In this document: piece after piece, positions 58,001 to 59,968 of the stretch
Layout of the letters: each line of letters starts with the position of its first letter
How positions within the stretch are numbered: position 1 is the stretch's first letter
Assembly: GCF_964355755.1 (NCBI RefSeq)
Contig: NC_092674.1
Location: 15,321,001 to 15,385,000, forward strand
Direction: 5' to 3'
Origin: Antedon mediterranea
Lineage: Eukaryota > Echinodermata > Crinoidea > Comatulida > Antedonidae
Length of the DNA: 64,000 nucleotides
Translations under genes and position numbers: made by a program
The notes under the pieces: model-generated
Database searches by the model: none
What the model saw: the letters and a program-made list of their open reading frames with translations, nothing else
Told to the model about the DNA's origin: nothing

Positions 58001-59443
58001 TAGACTCTATCTAACTAGGCCTTACCATAAAGCCTTAGGCTATGAAATGTCGATGTACAATTGTGCGGTGAGGCATTTGTGTTCGGAAGACGCCCCCTTA
58101 ATTTAGAGGTCAAATTTGAATGTAAAAAGTGCGACTTATTATACACCGAAATATAAGGGATAGGCTGGCGATATATTTTTTTTTTACTACTCCAATCGCC
58201 ATTTGCAAAACTAAACGCAAATGGTTAGCGTGAGCATAGCCACCGATGGACTTCAACGAACTAATGTAGGCCAACTTATAAAACTAATATAGCAAATGTC
58301 CAGTCGATCCAAAAAAAATGCCGACAAAAAAGATTGTAAAAACTTAAATTTCATTCAAAATATAGTATAAGAATGGTCAAAAGGACTGCAACAGAAAACC
58401 GTAATTAATATTAAGACCTAGCTTTTTGGTAACATACTGTAGCATGAAATGCGATACTATGTTGTCGACTGCAATGTCTGATGTTTTTTTAAACTCAGTA
58501 CAACCGCCTGATTCTATACACTGTATCAGCGCGCGTGTGAGGGGGCTGGACTTTGAGTCACATAAAATGAAATGTAATTATGTGCACGATTTACTTGAAA
58601 TCAATGCTTTTTGCAATTTGGGAGGATACTTTGTAATTTTCTAAATATTCATTTACAACAGCTAATGTAGAAAATGCCAGCTAATGGCGAAACAACCGCT
58701 AAGGTTAGCTTCCAATTCCAGCTAATGTAGAATGGTCAACAGGTAGTGTAGAAACGAAAATTGCCTCCCAGCTAATGTAGTTACTATTGCCAGCTAATGT
58801 AGAAAATATTATATTTTTTACCAACCTATGTTTAAATCATATGCAAATGCATCTCTTGACTTAGCTATCAGTCTATCCACCTCTGGTAAACGACCAACTT
58901 TGTAAAACGACCACATATCATATTACAGTAGCAACCATCTCTCTTAAAGGACCGCTTCAAATAATCGACCACCTCTCGTTAGCGACCACCTCTCTTAAGG
59001 GACTGCTTCTTATAATCGAACACCCCCGCAACAAAATTCTCTTGTAAGTAACCACCCCTATTCAACAACCACCTCTTTTAAAGGACCACCCTCGTAAGCA
59101 ACCACTTCTCTTACGATCGTCGCATAGTTAATACATTGTGGGCTACAATCAATACTTCCTACTAGGCTACATTCAGAAAAATGACCTACAATCTACCTAT
59201 TCGTAAGCTAGGTTACTCGTAGTAGGAAGCAGTAATTTCTTTCTATACCCTTCATTTTTTTACTTACCATGTTGATATCTTCATTTAATTTTGCTTACAC
59301 TACAAAGAGGCATCATCCACCATCGTCATAAACATAAGACATGCATGTAATAGTAACAACAAATTATAAAACAGAAACACTTACCACTGATATGCAGCGA
59401 AGTGAAAATACACCATGCCAAGTCCATACAAAAACGCAGCATC
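954..59443 (-). CDS. KDM6A: KDM6A/UTX orthologue, H3K27me2/3 demethylase (20 exons seen; partial at both ends)
   Basis: This is a nuclear Fe(II)/2-oxoglutarate dioxygenase that removes methyl groups from histone H3 lysine 27. In animals it works inside the COMPASS-like MLL3/4 complex, with the TPRs as a protein-binding platform. Twenty exons on the minus strand join into 1247 codons without a stop, and every junction is GT-AG with matching phase. Order of parts: TPRs (about residues 1-290), a Q/S/T/P-rich linker (about 316-800), a [14 protein letters not shown] proline segment (about 840-855), the JmjC domain (about 860-1170), then the start of the GATA-like zinc module. The iron ligands are visible as H1058, E1060 (GHQENNNF) and H1138 (NAGAVHWVQ). 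Their 80-residue spacing equals that of human KDM6A, as does the 185 residues to the first zinc cysteine (C1243). The first TPRs and start codon lie beyond 64000; the second zinc CxxC and stop lie beyond position 1. KDM6B is excluded by the TPRs. Only the splice joins are inferred. Confidence 0.96.
1270..1454 (-). CDS. KDM6A: KDM6A exon s, end of JmjC domain
   Basis: Encodes [40 protein letters not shown] and [17 protein letters not shown], then two bases of an Asn codon. Acceptor TTTCAG, donor GTAAGTAT. Very close to vertebrate UTX throughout. Confidence 0.97.
1764..1908 (-). CDS. KDM6A: KDM6A exon r, JmjC distal His
   Basis: Encodes [40 protein letters not shown] and AVHWVQAV. H1138 in NAGAVHWVQ is the third iron ligand. 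Acceptor TTTTAG, donor GTAGGTTA. It follows a 5.2-kb intron occupied by the 3123-6950 element. Confidence 0.97.
2121..2265. repeat. Short hairpin (foldback) repeat
   Basis: The segment beginning CAAATAATGAATGTTTATGA is followed about 100 bases later by its near-exact inverted complement ending ACATTCATTATTTG. Arms are about 45 bases around a ~50-base centre containing GACGAAGCCGAGTTG. This is the structure of a small MITE-like foldback. Confidence 0.65.
3221..3542. mobile_element. piggyBac-like MITE, copy 1 (322 bp)
   Basis: Flanked by TTAA on both sides (3221-3224 and 3539-3542) with inverted ends CACGTTCACTGCCA / TGGCAGTCAATGTG. TTAA target duplication is the hallmark of the piggyBac superfamily. 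It shares its left ~220 bases and right ~50 bases with the copy at 30121-30733 and has lost the middle. It sits inside the left arm of the 3.8-kb element. Confidence 0.8.
3935..4053. repeat. Tandem duplication, ~61-bp unit x2
   Basis: ATTAATATTACCTATAATAA and the following TTAGAAATTTGTTTTTAGAA recur after about 61 bases with small indels. Confidence 0.75.
4263..5810 (+). pseudogene. Degenerate multicopy metazoan gene (GDW...FHAxTGCDT family) remnant
   Basis: Two pieces in the same orientation are recognisable. 4263-4352 reads [20 protein letters not shown]. 5706-5810 reads [18 protein letters not shown] followed by [16 protein letters not shown]. They resemble, in order, the two best-conserved motifs of a large uncharacterised protein family that is multicopy in marine invertebrate genomes (forms like GDWELHLASLELMLPWF and, later, FHALTGCDTTSFFAGKGKK). 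The Asp of GCDT is Ser here, and the region between has many stops plus a LINE fragment. Function of the family is unknown to me; its place inside a long-inverted-repeat element suggests a transposon gene. Recognition is from memory of the family. Confidence 0.5.
4480..4830 (+). mobile_element. Non-LTR retrotransposon fragment (C-terminal tail of reverse-transcriptase ORF)
   Basis: Reads [20 protein letters not shown] then [10 protein letters not shown], a frame break, [20 protein letters not shown], and finally [12 protein letters not shown] before a stop. This order (YEERLxxLGLxTLxxRRxRGD, then NTRGHxLKLFKP, then NxFKNRLD) is the typical tail of animal CR1-like LINE polyproteins. The endonuclease and RT core are absent, so it is a 3' fragment with frameshifts. 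Confidence 0.75.
6951..7087. other. Intron remainder between the long inverted-repeat element and exon q
   Basis: AT-rich sequence with no recognised feature. Confidence 0.4.
7088..7202 (-). CDS. KDM6A: KDM6A exon q, JmjC HxE iron site
   Basis: Encodes [20 protein letters not shown] and [19 protein letters not shown]. It holds H1058 and E1060 (window numbering), the first two iron ligands. Vertebrate UTX has EGYWGVLNDFCEKNN at the end of this segment, so the helix after PEPYWGV is locally divergent. Donor GTAATTCA; two bases exit. Confidence 0.97.
7830..7978 (-). CDS. KDM6A: KDM6A exon p, JmjC core strand region
   Basis: Encodes [40 protein letters not shown] and VPGSRTP. The last part is the loop just before the iron-binding HxE. 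Acceptor GTACAG, donor GTTAGTCG. One base enters and the exon exits on the first base of the Gly that precedes the catalytic His. Confidence 0.97.
8501..8581. repeat. 41-bp tandem duplication
   Basis: ATTCAGCCACCACTCTAACA and the following GTCCATTATGGGTGGTTCCC are present twice in direct succession (starts at 8501 and 8542), in the intron between exons o and p. Confidence 0.9.
8634..8705 (-). CDS. KDM6A: KDM6A exon o
   Basis: A 72-nt exon encoding [20 protein letters not shown] and DEK. It matches [22 protein letters not shown] in vertebrate UTX. One base enters and two exit. Acceptor TTCTTAG, donor GTATGTAT. Confidence 0.95.
9309..9373 (-). CDS. KDM6A: KDM6A exon n, variable linker
   Basis: A 65-nt exon encoding [20 protein letters not shown] and Lys, then two bases of an Arg codon. 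It corresponds to the charged, variable EENEKRSHHKDHSDSE linker of vertebrate UTX. Acceptor TTTATAG, donor GTACATAC. Homology is weak, but flanking exons and phase leave little doubt. Confidence 0.88.
9466..9510. repeat. 15-bp tandem repeat x3
   Basis: CAGTTGTACTACTAT is repeated three times with no change. Confidence 0.85.
9602..10027. repeat. 84-bp tandem repeat, 5 copies
   Basis: The unit starts AATAGAGGGCACTGCACAAC, with starts at 9602, 9686, 9770, 9854 and 9938. Copies are identical except one base in the fourth (AAGTAATG for AAGCAATG), so the array is recent. The period is a multiple of three and the minus strand stays open over 178 codons, but it lies within a KDM6A intron and has no family match, so I read it as a repeat and not a gene. 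Confidence 0.95.
10260..10520 (+). repeat. Dispersed repeat, internally deleted copy (partner at 39570-40290)
   Basis: The left part (ACTAGATTTAATTCATCGCT to TTTTGTCAGAATCTTTAA) and right part (AATAGCCGGTTTCACAATCT to ACATAATAATAAAGACA) match the two ends of the segment at 39570-40290 in the same orientation. About 500 bases present there are absent here. Confidence 0.75.
10956..11267 (-). CDS. KDM6A: KDM6A exon m, JmjC N-terminal part
   Basis: A 312-nt, phase 0/0 exon encoding [37 protein letters not shown] and [17 protein letters not shown]. It is nearly identical to vertebrate UTX across the start of the catalytic region. Acceptor TTTCAG, donor GTATGTCA. Confidence 0.97.
11579..11791 (-). 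CDS. KDM6A: KDM6A exon l, proline-rich pre-JmjC segment
   Basis: Encodes [20 protein letters not shown] and then [20 protein letters not shown] followed by PPTPSVF. This is the UTX signature ahead of the catalytic region ([24 protein letters not shown] in vertebrates). It is 71 codons in phase 0/0, with donor GTAAGTAT. Confidence 0.96.
11969..12964 (-). CDS. KDM6A: KDM6A exon k, large Ser/Thr/Pro-rich disordered exon
   Basis: A 996-nt, phase 0/0 exon (residues about 455-786), rich in Ser, Pro, Gln, Asn and Thr, with no recognisable fold. It sits where vertebrate UTX has its long disordered segment. Short SP/TP motifs recur ([10 protein letters not shown]-like, SPTQ, SPRS). Acceptor TTTACAG, donor GTAAAAAA; the donor is weak outside GTAA but the phase fits. 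The open frame reads past the donor for about 20 codons, which I treat as intron. Confidence 0.9.
13812..14033 (-). CDS. KDM6A: KDM6A exon j with poly-Q tract
   Basis: A 222-nt exon in phase 0/0. A run of about a dozen Gln codons (mixed CAG/CAA) precedes [20 protein letters not shown] and [20 protein letters not shown]. The latter matches the LTPQKLQHLEQL...LMLEQLESQFVLMQQHQ block of vertebrate UTX, so the block is conserved while the poly-Q is an addition. Acceptor CACTAG, donor GTACCTTT. Confidence 0.92.
14466..14660 (-). CDS. KDM6A: KDM6A exon i, low-complexity linker
   Basis: A 195-nt, phase 0/0 exon encoding a Pro/Asn/Gln-rich stretch ([27 protein letters not shown]) and ending in a basic KRQKKKTK cluster that could serve as a nuclear localisation signal (inference). 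No clear counterpart in vertebrate UTX is obvious. The support is the open phase-0 frame between a TTCAG acceptor and a GTATTT donor, exactly between two recognised exons. Confidence 0.8.
15035..17055. mobile_element. 2-kb element with TAGGTATCCCAATG inverted ends
   Basis: TAGGTATCCCAATG at 15035 is mirrored by CATTGGGATACCTA at 17042-17055. The right half (about 16130-17055) reappears inverted at 54652-56030, which supports a mobile origin. Flanking TA on each side could be the target duplication. No transposase frame was recognised inside, so it is probably non-autonomous. Confidence 0.6.
17172..17265 (-). CDS. KDM6A: KDM6A exon h, post-TPR conserved segment
   Basis: Encodes [20 protein letters not shown] and [11 protein letters not shown]. 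This is the short, highly conserved block after the UTX TPRs. Acceptor TTTTCAG, donor GTATGTTT, exit phase 0. The intron that follows contains the 2-kb TAGGTATCCCAATG element. Confidence 0.96.
17759..17887 (-). CDS. KDM6A: KDM6A exon g, last TPR helix region
   Basis: Encodes [16 protein letters not shown] and [18 protein letters not shown]. It corresponds to the end of the UTX TPR superhelix (DAIKCYLNATRSK and ARIKYLQAQL in vertebrates). It enters after one base and exits with two bases of a Lys codon. Donor GTAAGTTA. Confidence 0.95.
18154..18276. repeat. Hairpin with 21-bp perfect arms
   Basis: CAAAATCATGATCAATGTGA at 18154 is matched by its exact complement ending at 18276. The loop contains two copies of AAGTCTTCTTTCATAAG. 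Confidence 0.8.
18935..19095. mobile_element. Palindromic Penelope-like terminal fragment, copy 1
   Basis: Head-to-head halves: AACTGTTGAGTTTCTTGATG ... and the complement ending AAGAAACTCAACAGTTCTT meet near 19022. Same family as the complete hairpin at 50357-50630, but the outer part of the right arm is lost. Assignment to Penelope-like elements is inferred from the GTTTCxxTCxxT / hammerhead-like core. Confidence 0.5.
19606..19737 (-). CDS. KDM6A: KDM6A exon f, TPR
   Basis: Encodes [20 protein letters not shown] and then [20 protein letters not shown], an almost exact UTX TPR. It starts with the last base of a Gly codon and ends AG|GTAAGTT, splitting an Arg codon. It follows the 11-kb satellite-filled intron. 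Confidence 0.96.
20152..20660 (+). mobile_element. 0.5-kb MITE, copy 1
   Basis: Shares most of its length, in the same orientation, with 25598-26172, including GTAGGCCTAGCTGGTAAACA and GTCTAGTTGCTG. In the better-kept copy the ends are inverted (CCCATTCCCTAC / GTAGGGAGTGGG). No coding capacity. It lies 5.4 kb from its partner on the other side of the two satellites. Confidence 0.6.
20738..22113. repeat. 51-bp satellite, 27 copies
   Basis: Unit GGTTTGAGACAGGTGATCTG plus AGATTGCATGAATGTAGTTTGGTTTGTGGCA, with exact 51-base spacing from 20761 to 22087. Divergence is minimal: three units carry GTGGGAGG for GTGGCAGG, one carries TGTTGTTTGG, and the edge units differ. The period is a multiple of three and the unit has no stop in one plus and two minus frames, giving apparent ORFs of 472-488 codons. 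These are by-products of the repeat; the array is in a KDM6A intron. Confidence 0.97.
22213..23795. repeat. 49-bp satellite, about 32 copies
   Basis: Unit GCATTGTCTATGATTCTATG plus TTCATTGTTTTCATATTTACTATTTAGCA. Central copies are identical. The last nine or so (from about 23450) carry TTTATTG, AGCCGC, AGGCGC and two single-base deletions, so decay is confined to the right edge. It starts about 100 bases after the 51-bp satellite ends. Confidence 0.97.
23800..25597. other. Intron sequence without recognised features
   Basis: AT-rich KDM6A intron between the 49-bp satellite and the second MITE. Short open frames have no family resemblance and are interrupted; nothing specific is seen. Confidence 0.4.
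25598..26172 (+). mobile_element. 0.5-kb MITE, copy 2
   Basis: Ends CCCATTCCCTAC (25603) and GTAGGGAGTGGG (about 26158) are inverted repeats. Interior collinear with 20152-20660. Non-coding. Confidence 0.65.
26173..27059. other. Intron sequence without recognised features
   Basis: AT-rich sequence between the MITE and the L1-type fragment. No conserved frame or repeat was recognised. Confidence 0.4.
27060..27545 (-). pseudogene. L1-type ORF1 (transposase-22-like) fragment
   Basis: The minus strand reads [18 protein letters not shown] near 27497, a short coiled-coil region, then [34 protein letters not shown] and [18 protein letters not shown]. The [10 protein letters not shown] ... LLAKHF ... 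LQRAH series is the RNA-binding core of L1-like ORF1 proteins, after their coiled coil. There is at least one frame change in the middle and a stop right after QRAHCD, so it is dead. The 17-bp minisatellite lies just upstream on the same strand. Confidence 0.8.
27590..28206. repeat. 17-bp minisatellite, 36 copies
   Basis: Unit GTGTCCAGCAGGGGATR, with starts every 17 bases from 27594 to 28189. The R position (GATGG or GATAG) changes in runs along the array. The minus strand is open across 209 codons although 17 is not a multiple of three, which means the unit lacks stops in all three minus frames. It adjoins the 5' side of the L1-type ORF1 remnant. Confidence 0.97.
28207..29940. other. Intron sequence, no confident feature
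   Basis: AT-rich. The stretch 29440-29870 has higher GC and open frames on both strands (for example a plus-strand 84-codon frame at 29621), but no recognisable motif, repeat partner or splice context, so it is not called as a gene. Confidence 0.4.
29943..30033. repeat. 23-bp tandem repeat x4
   Basis: ACTATTACTAGAATGCATTG plus TTT repeated four times; the last copy has GCATCG. Confidence 0.9.
30121..30733. mobile_element. piggyBac-like MITE, copy 2 (613 bp)
   Basis: Starts TTAACACGTTCACTGCCA and ends TGGCAGTCAATGTGTTAA, with TTAA at both borders. Contains repeated TATTTATACGTC motifs. It is the fuller version of the element at 3221-3542. No transposase. It lies in the KDM6A intron, ending 37 bases before exon e. 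Confidence 0.85.
30771..30996 (-). CDS. KDM6A: KDM6A exon e, TPRs
   Basis: The longest TPR exon (226 nt, residues about 122-197). It runs from [20 protein letters not shown] to [14 protein letters not shown], with the conserved [18 protein letters not shown] core. The acceptor is CCAATTAG, leaving GA to complete the Gly codon; the frame stays open upstream of this AG, so homology decided the boundary. Donor GTAAGTTA. The piggyBac-like MITE ends only 37 bases below the exon, inside the following intron. Confidence 0.95.
31094..31160. repeat. 33-bp tandem duplication
   Basis: AATAATTACAAATAATCGCA plus TTGTTTAGAAA is present twice in succession, in the intron between exons d and e. Confidence 0.85.
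31246..31339 (-). CDS. KDM6A: KDM6A exon d, TPR
   Basis: Encodes [17 protein letters not shown] through LRQL and ends with one base of a Gly codon. It corresponds to RKYHSAKEAYEQLLQTE in vertebrate UTX. Acceptor AATCAG, donor GTAAGTTT. Confidence 0.94.
31917..31951 (-). CDS. KDM6A: KDM6A exon c (35 nt microexon), TPR
   Basis: A 35-nt exon encoding [11 protein letters not shown], matching IQFHIAHLYETQ of vertebrate UTX. Two bases finish the Ile codon split from the previous exon, and it exits in phase 0. Acceptor TTTTTAG, donor GTAAGAT. Its identity rests on homology and phase fit, since it is too short to detect from an open frame. Confidence 0.92.
32352..32595 (+). mobile_element. tRNA-related SINE
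   Basis: A degenerate tRNA-like head has a B-box-like GTGAGTTTGAATC at 32388-32400. A body of the type CCTTGAATAAGACATTTCAC ... CTCTCTCAACCCATGTGTAC follows, then a tail GTACTTTATAAATCTAGAAT. The body and tail match the 5'-truncated copy at 34528-34720. SINE structure is inferred from the B box and the shared tail. Confidence 0.6.
32649..32824 (-). CDS. KDM6A: KDM6A exon b, TPR
   Basis: Encodes residues about 20-78, including [20 protein letters not shown], a nearly invariant UTX TPR helix pair. It begins with one base completing the split Trp codon and ends with one base (A) of an Ile codon. Acceptor GACAG, donor GTAAGTGA. The length of 176 nt fits the phases on both sides. Confidence 0.95.
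32825..34130. other. Start of the 26.6-kb KDM6A intron, no confident feature
   Basis: AT-rich sequence with scattered short repeats such as TACTGTA. No recognised genes or elements up to 34130. Confidence 0.4.
34131..34412. mobile_element. Short TIR element with AGCCTGGTTTCC ends (282 bp)
   Basis: AGCCTGGTTTCCATAAAATC at 34131 mirrors GATTTTATGGAAACCAGGCT at 34412. TTA on each side is a possible 3-bp target duplication. An internal palindrome sits around GCAAAGTTCAAC / CATGTTCAACTTTGC. The tips resemble those of the 649-bp element at 54744-55392. Confidence 0.75.
34528..34720 (+). mobile_element. SINE, 5'-truncated copy
   Basis: Shares CCAGGTGTATAAATGGG, CAAGACACAACTTTGCGCC and the ATATAAATCCAGGATATTAT tail with the SINE at 32352-32595. 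The tRNA-like head is missing. Confidence 0.6.
34839..34988 (+). other. Candidate unassigned coding segment on the plus strand (49 codons)
   Basis: A clean polypyrimidine acceptor (TTTGTTTTTCAG) is followed by an open 49-codon frame starting ATG ([20 protein letters not shown] ...) and ending in TAA at 34986-34988. The composition looks more protein-like than the surrounding intron, but I recognise no family and see no partner exon. It could be a terminal exon of a nested gene, a mobile-element remnant, or chance. Confidence 0.2.
35213..35330 (+). mobile_element. Possible Penelope-like terminal fragment
   Basis: ATGGTTCCATAATGGTTCCG followed by AAACGTCGATC resembles the stem II/GAAAC part of hammerhead-type termini in Penelope-like elements, followed by a typical AT-rich TTAAATTTTATTGTAAAG tail. 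The CUGANGA box is not intact. Confidence 0.3.
35331..37370. other. Intron sequence without recognised features
   Basis: AT-rich intron with no conserved frames. Scattered homopolymer and TAT-rich runs only. Confidence 0.4.
37379..37892. mobile_element. TIR element with 8-bp target duplication (514 bp)
   Basis: Flanked by ATAAATAG at 37371-37378 and 37893-37900. Ends are GGGATTAGGCCAAGTTGAGC and an imperfect complement ending CAACCGGTCATATCCC. Inside each end the motif GTTGAGCCGCCG is repeated (AAGTTGAGCCGCCGACAAGT). An 8-bp duplication fits hAT-type transposition. No transposase; non-autonomous. Confidence 0.8.
37901..39569. other. Intron sequence without recognised features
   Basis: AT-rich. 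A CACAAATGAAGCATTATxTC segment appears twice (about 39137 and 39247) but no larger structure is seen. Confidence 0.4.
39570..40290 (+). repeat. Dispersed repeat, long copy (partner at 10260-10520)
   Basis: Collinear at both ends with 10260-10520. The additional middle part contains GTCTGTCTGTCTGTTTG and a hairpin-rich GGGCGGCATCACTCTCTG region. Coding capacity was not recognised. Confidence 0.7.
40490..41860 (+). repeat. Dispersed complex repeat, copy 1
   Basis: Segments match 46320-47050, 51190-51406, 53526-54060 and parts of 59110-62400: GACCAGAATTTGGAG, CATGTCATGTGACAC, GTCCTCCGCCAGT and ACGAACTCCCTACGAAGT recur in the same order. CGTAGG motifs lie at both sides. Likely an old transposable element; no protein recognised. 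Confidence 0.6.
40571..40712. repeat. 20/21-bp tandem repeat, 7 copies
   Basis: CCTACGATGTATTGTTCTC-type units start at 40571, 40592, 40612, 40632, 40653, 40674 and 40695, alternating 20 and 21 bases. It is part of a larger family of CGTAGG-rich repeat seen again near 41700-41840, 59110-59235 and 61900-61960. Confidence 0.9.
42403..42590. repeat. Foldback repeat built on TAATCGATT / AACCGATTA
   Basis: GCCTGTTTCTGCTG at 42403 is mirrored by CAGCAGAAACGGC near 42485. The centre and right part repeat AACCGATTAT and its complement many times. Probably a small MITE; the AGCCTG-like tip resembles the 34131 and 54744 elements. Confidence 0.6.
42680..43460 (+). repeat. Dispersed repeat, inverted partner at 56370-58400
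   Basis: CTAACCATTTGCGTTTTCGC (about 42710) and the 43240-43460 part (GCCAGTGAGGCTGCAATAGA; TTAATCACAAATTTTGAATG) match the complement of about 58175-58240 and 56370-56560. The second copy is enlarged by another insertion. Confidence 0.6.
44796..46305. mobile_element. 1.5-kb element with TTAGTTATCCGCA ends and terminal hairpins
   Basis: TTAGTTATCCGCA at 44796 is mirrored by TGCGGATAACTAA ending at 46305. Just outside the left end is AACTCGTCACTTTGACGAGT, a perfect hairpin. The right end is itself a hairpin (GTTATCCGCTCATGCGGATA) finishing in CTAA. The interior is an array of degenerate segments with TGACGTCA, CGCGCGTAA and GATGACGTCA motifs. The terminal CTAA hairpin recalls Helitron 3' ends, but the inverted ends argue for a DNA-cut element, so the class is left open. 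Confidence 0.5.
46320..47050 (+). repeat. Dispersed complex repeat, copies 2/3 (left parts)
   Basis: 46320-46540 matches 40978-41230. 46590-46690 (CATGGGGATCGTATTATTCT; CAGGACCGTTTTAGGAGCCT) matches 60755-60870. 46960-47050 matches 40800-40890 and continues at 51190, beyond the 4.1-kb insertion. Confidence 0.55.
47783..48634. mobile_element. 852-bp TIR element, CCGTATATTTC ends, TA duplication
   Basis: CCGTATATTTCAGTGTATAA at 47783 mirrors TTATACACCGAAATATACGG at 48634, with TA on each side. Uninterrupted sister units read GGTTATATTGC at this point, which directly shows the empty site. Interior GTGCGTCTTATACA and TAAGTCGCAC motifs repeat near both ends. A second, inverted and more decayed copy lies at about 57500-58161. 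The minus-strand frames at 48101-48352 are not convincingly coding. Confidence 0.85.
49027..49708. mobile_element. 682-bp foldback element, GGGTATT ends, 8-bp duplication
   Basis: Flanked by GGTTATAT at 49019-49026 and 49709-49716. Ends GGGTATTGCGAAACCCCGCA and the complement ending AATACCC. The inside is two direct copies of AAACCCCACCGAACCAACAT ... CCCACTGGGTATAT facing two inverted copies, around a centre at about 49360 (TTTTTGGTTAAAAATTAGCA). An 8-bp duplication is compatible with hAT-type insertion. Confidence 0.85.
50357..50632. mobile_element. Palindromic Penelope-like hairpin, copy 2
   Basis: GTTGATATAAAGTTTGCGGT at 50368 is mirrored by ACCGCAAACTTTATATCAAC at 50580, meeting at GAGTGAGCGCTCACTC (about 50465-50480). 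A short tail to about 50616 follows. GACACCCATAGT borders the insert on both sides, while the left arm of the host element has neither insert nor this 12-mer. The complement of the left half contains CCTGAGGACGATCAAAGTAT then ATTGAAAC, resembling a hammerhead CUGANGA...GAAAC core. Confidence 0.6.
51190..51404 (+). repeat. Dispersed complex repeat, copy 3 (middle part)
   Basis: Matches 40890-41115 (AGCGGATTATAAATAC, TGCAAAATCAATATATTCCA, GTGTAAAGAAAATGGCC) and continues after the next insertion at 53528. Confidence 0.55.
51805..52224. repeat. 210-bp tandem duplication
   Basis: ATGTCAAAAAACTTCTTTGG starts at 51815 and again at 52025, and the copies align to about 52220 with a few changes and one gap. 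Both strands stay open for about 107 codons. Changes between copies are not biased to silent positions ([10 protein letters not shown] versus [10 protein letters not shown]), so there is no sign of selection on a protein. Confidence 0.85.
52466..52587. repeat. Perfect foldback with a direct duplication
   Basis: CAATTTTGGGGTCTAAGCAT + AGAGATATTATAGTGA occurs twice in a row (52471 and about 52508), then as an exact complement ending AATTGGTACAA at 52587. The hairpin centre is near 52543. Confidence 0.9.
53528..54060 (+). repeat. Dispersed complex repeat, copy 3 (right part)
   Basis: Contains GTGAAAAAAACATGTGCGAT, CATGTCATGTGACACAAAAT and GTCCTCCGTCAGTCAAAATT in the same order as 41130-41690. 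Confidence 0.55.
54652..56030 (-). mobile_element. Inverted partial copy of the 15035-17055 element
   Basis: TAGGTATCCCAATGAAG at 54654, AAAGATCTTGTT, AAAACGCGAGTTAAAAATAA and the GGACCTCGTGCGAAGAGGCC region match the complement of 17055-16130. It is interrupted by the AAGCCTG element; its far end is missing. Confidence 0.75.
54744..55392. mobile_element. 649-bp TIR element, AAGCCTGTTTTCC ends
   Basis: AAGCCTGTTTTCCTGTCGAC at 54744 mirrors GTCGACAGGAAAACAGGCTT at 55392. Subterminal CAACGCAACTCAACG motifs mirror CGTTGAGTTGCGTTGAG. The empty site is visible at about 16905 in the sister copy, where CTTAAACAAGATCTTTCCAG is uninterrupted. The duplication is TA or TTA. Non-coding. Confidence 0.85.
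56370..58400 (-). repeat. Dispersed repeat, inverted partner of 42680-43460
   Basis: 56370-56560 and 58165-58240 match the two ends of the 43-kb copy in reverse orientation. Between them lies other intron sequence plus the 57500-58161 element. Confidence 0.5.
57500..58161. mobile_element. Second, decayed copy of the CCGTATATTTC element
   Basis: TATACTTCGCTGTATAAATC near 57506 and AATAAGTCGCAC-type complement ending TATACACCGAAATATAAGGG (about 58159) are degraded versions of the 47783-48634 ends. The interior matches it in inverted order (AAAATATCGGTATTTTTTAT; CTTGAAAACTAGACAGAAGC). Confidence 0.7.
58665..58812. repeat. Interspersed CCAGCTAATGTAG motif, 5 copies
   Basis: CCAGCTAATGTAG or a one-base variant occurs at about 58665, 58679, 58729, 58767 and 58790, with irregular spacing. 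Confidence 0.7.
58870..59115. repeat. Degenerate ~20-bp GACCACCTCTCTTA repeat
   Basis: About a dozen diverged units of the form GCGACCACCTCTCTTAAAGG lie in tandem, ending about 270 bases from KDM6A exon a. Confidence 0.75.
59385..59443 (-). CDS. KDM6A: KDM6A exon a (59 nt), TPR
   Basis: Small TPR exon encoding [12 protein letters not shown] and ending in a split Trp codon (TG|G). The acceptor is TTTAG just above 59443 and the donor is GTAAGTG just below 59385. It enters in phase 0. It is isolated: the next exon is 26,560 nt away, across the transposon-rich intron. I recognised it by its match to the conserved [15 protein letters not shown] segment of vertebrate UTX; it is too short for simple ORF scanning. 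No exon for the preceding TPR was found between 59444 and 64000. Confidence 0.9.
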
Positions 59444-59968
59444 CTAAAAAAACCCATAAATAATTGTCTGTAACTTTGAAATATAATATTCAATCAGAAA
59501 AGAAGAATACTCACTCATCACACCCAAATATTAATATGAACAAATTAGATGCCTTAATTAGACAACTATAAATCAACAATTTATCTGCTATTTAAAAATA
59601 CATATAAAATTGTACATGATTTACGTATGAAATGTACAGTAGGCTCTGTTATTGGAAATCATATGGTATGTTTTTACTCATTGTAAGCTCAATAAATAAA
59701 TCAATATAAATACTGATGTGATGTTTCAATCGGGGACTGTTTTAATCGCAGCTAGTTATCTTGATATAAATTTACGTAAGGGCAAAGTTGGTTAAATCGC
59801 GTTACTTCTAGAATATTTACTCGATTGTACATAAAGTTGGTTGGTACTTTCGGTACAGATTTTAACCACCTGATGTAACCCTGTTTACTAATCAATAATC
59901 CCTTACAATAACTATAAAGGGATGGTGCCAGTTTAGCTTAGCTTAGATTAATGTCATCCCACGACGAC

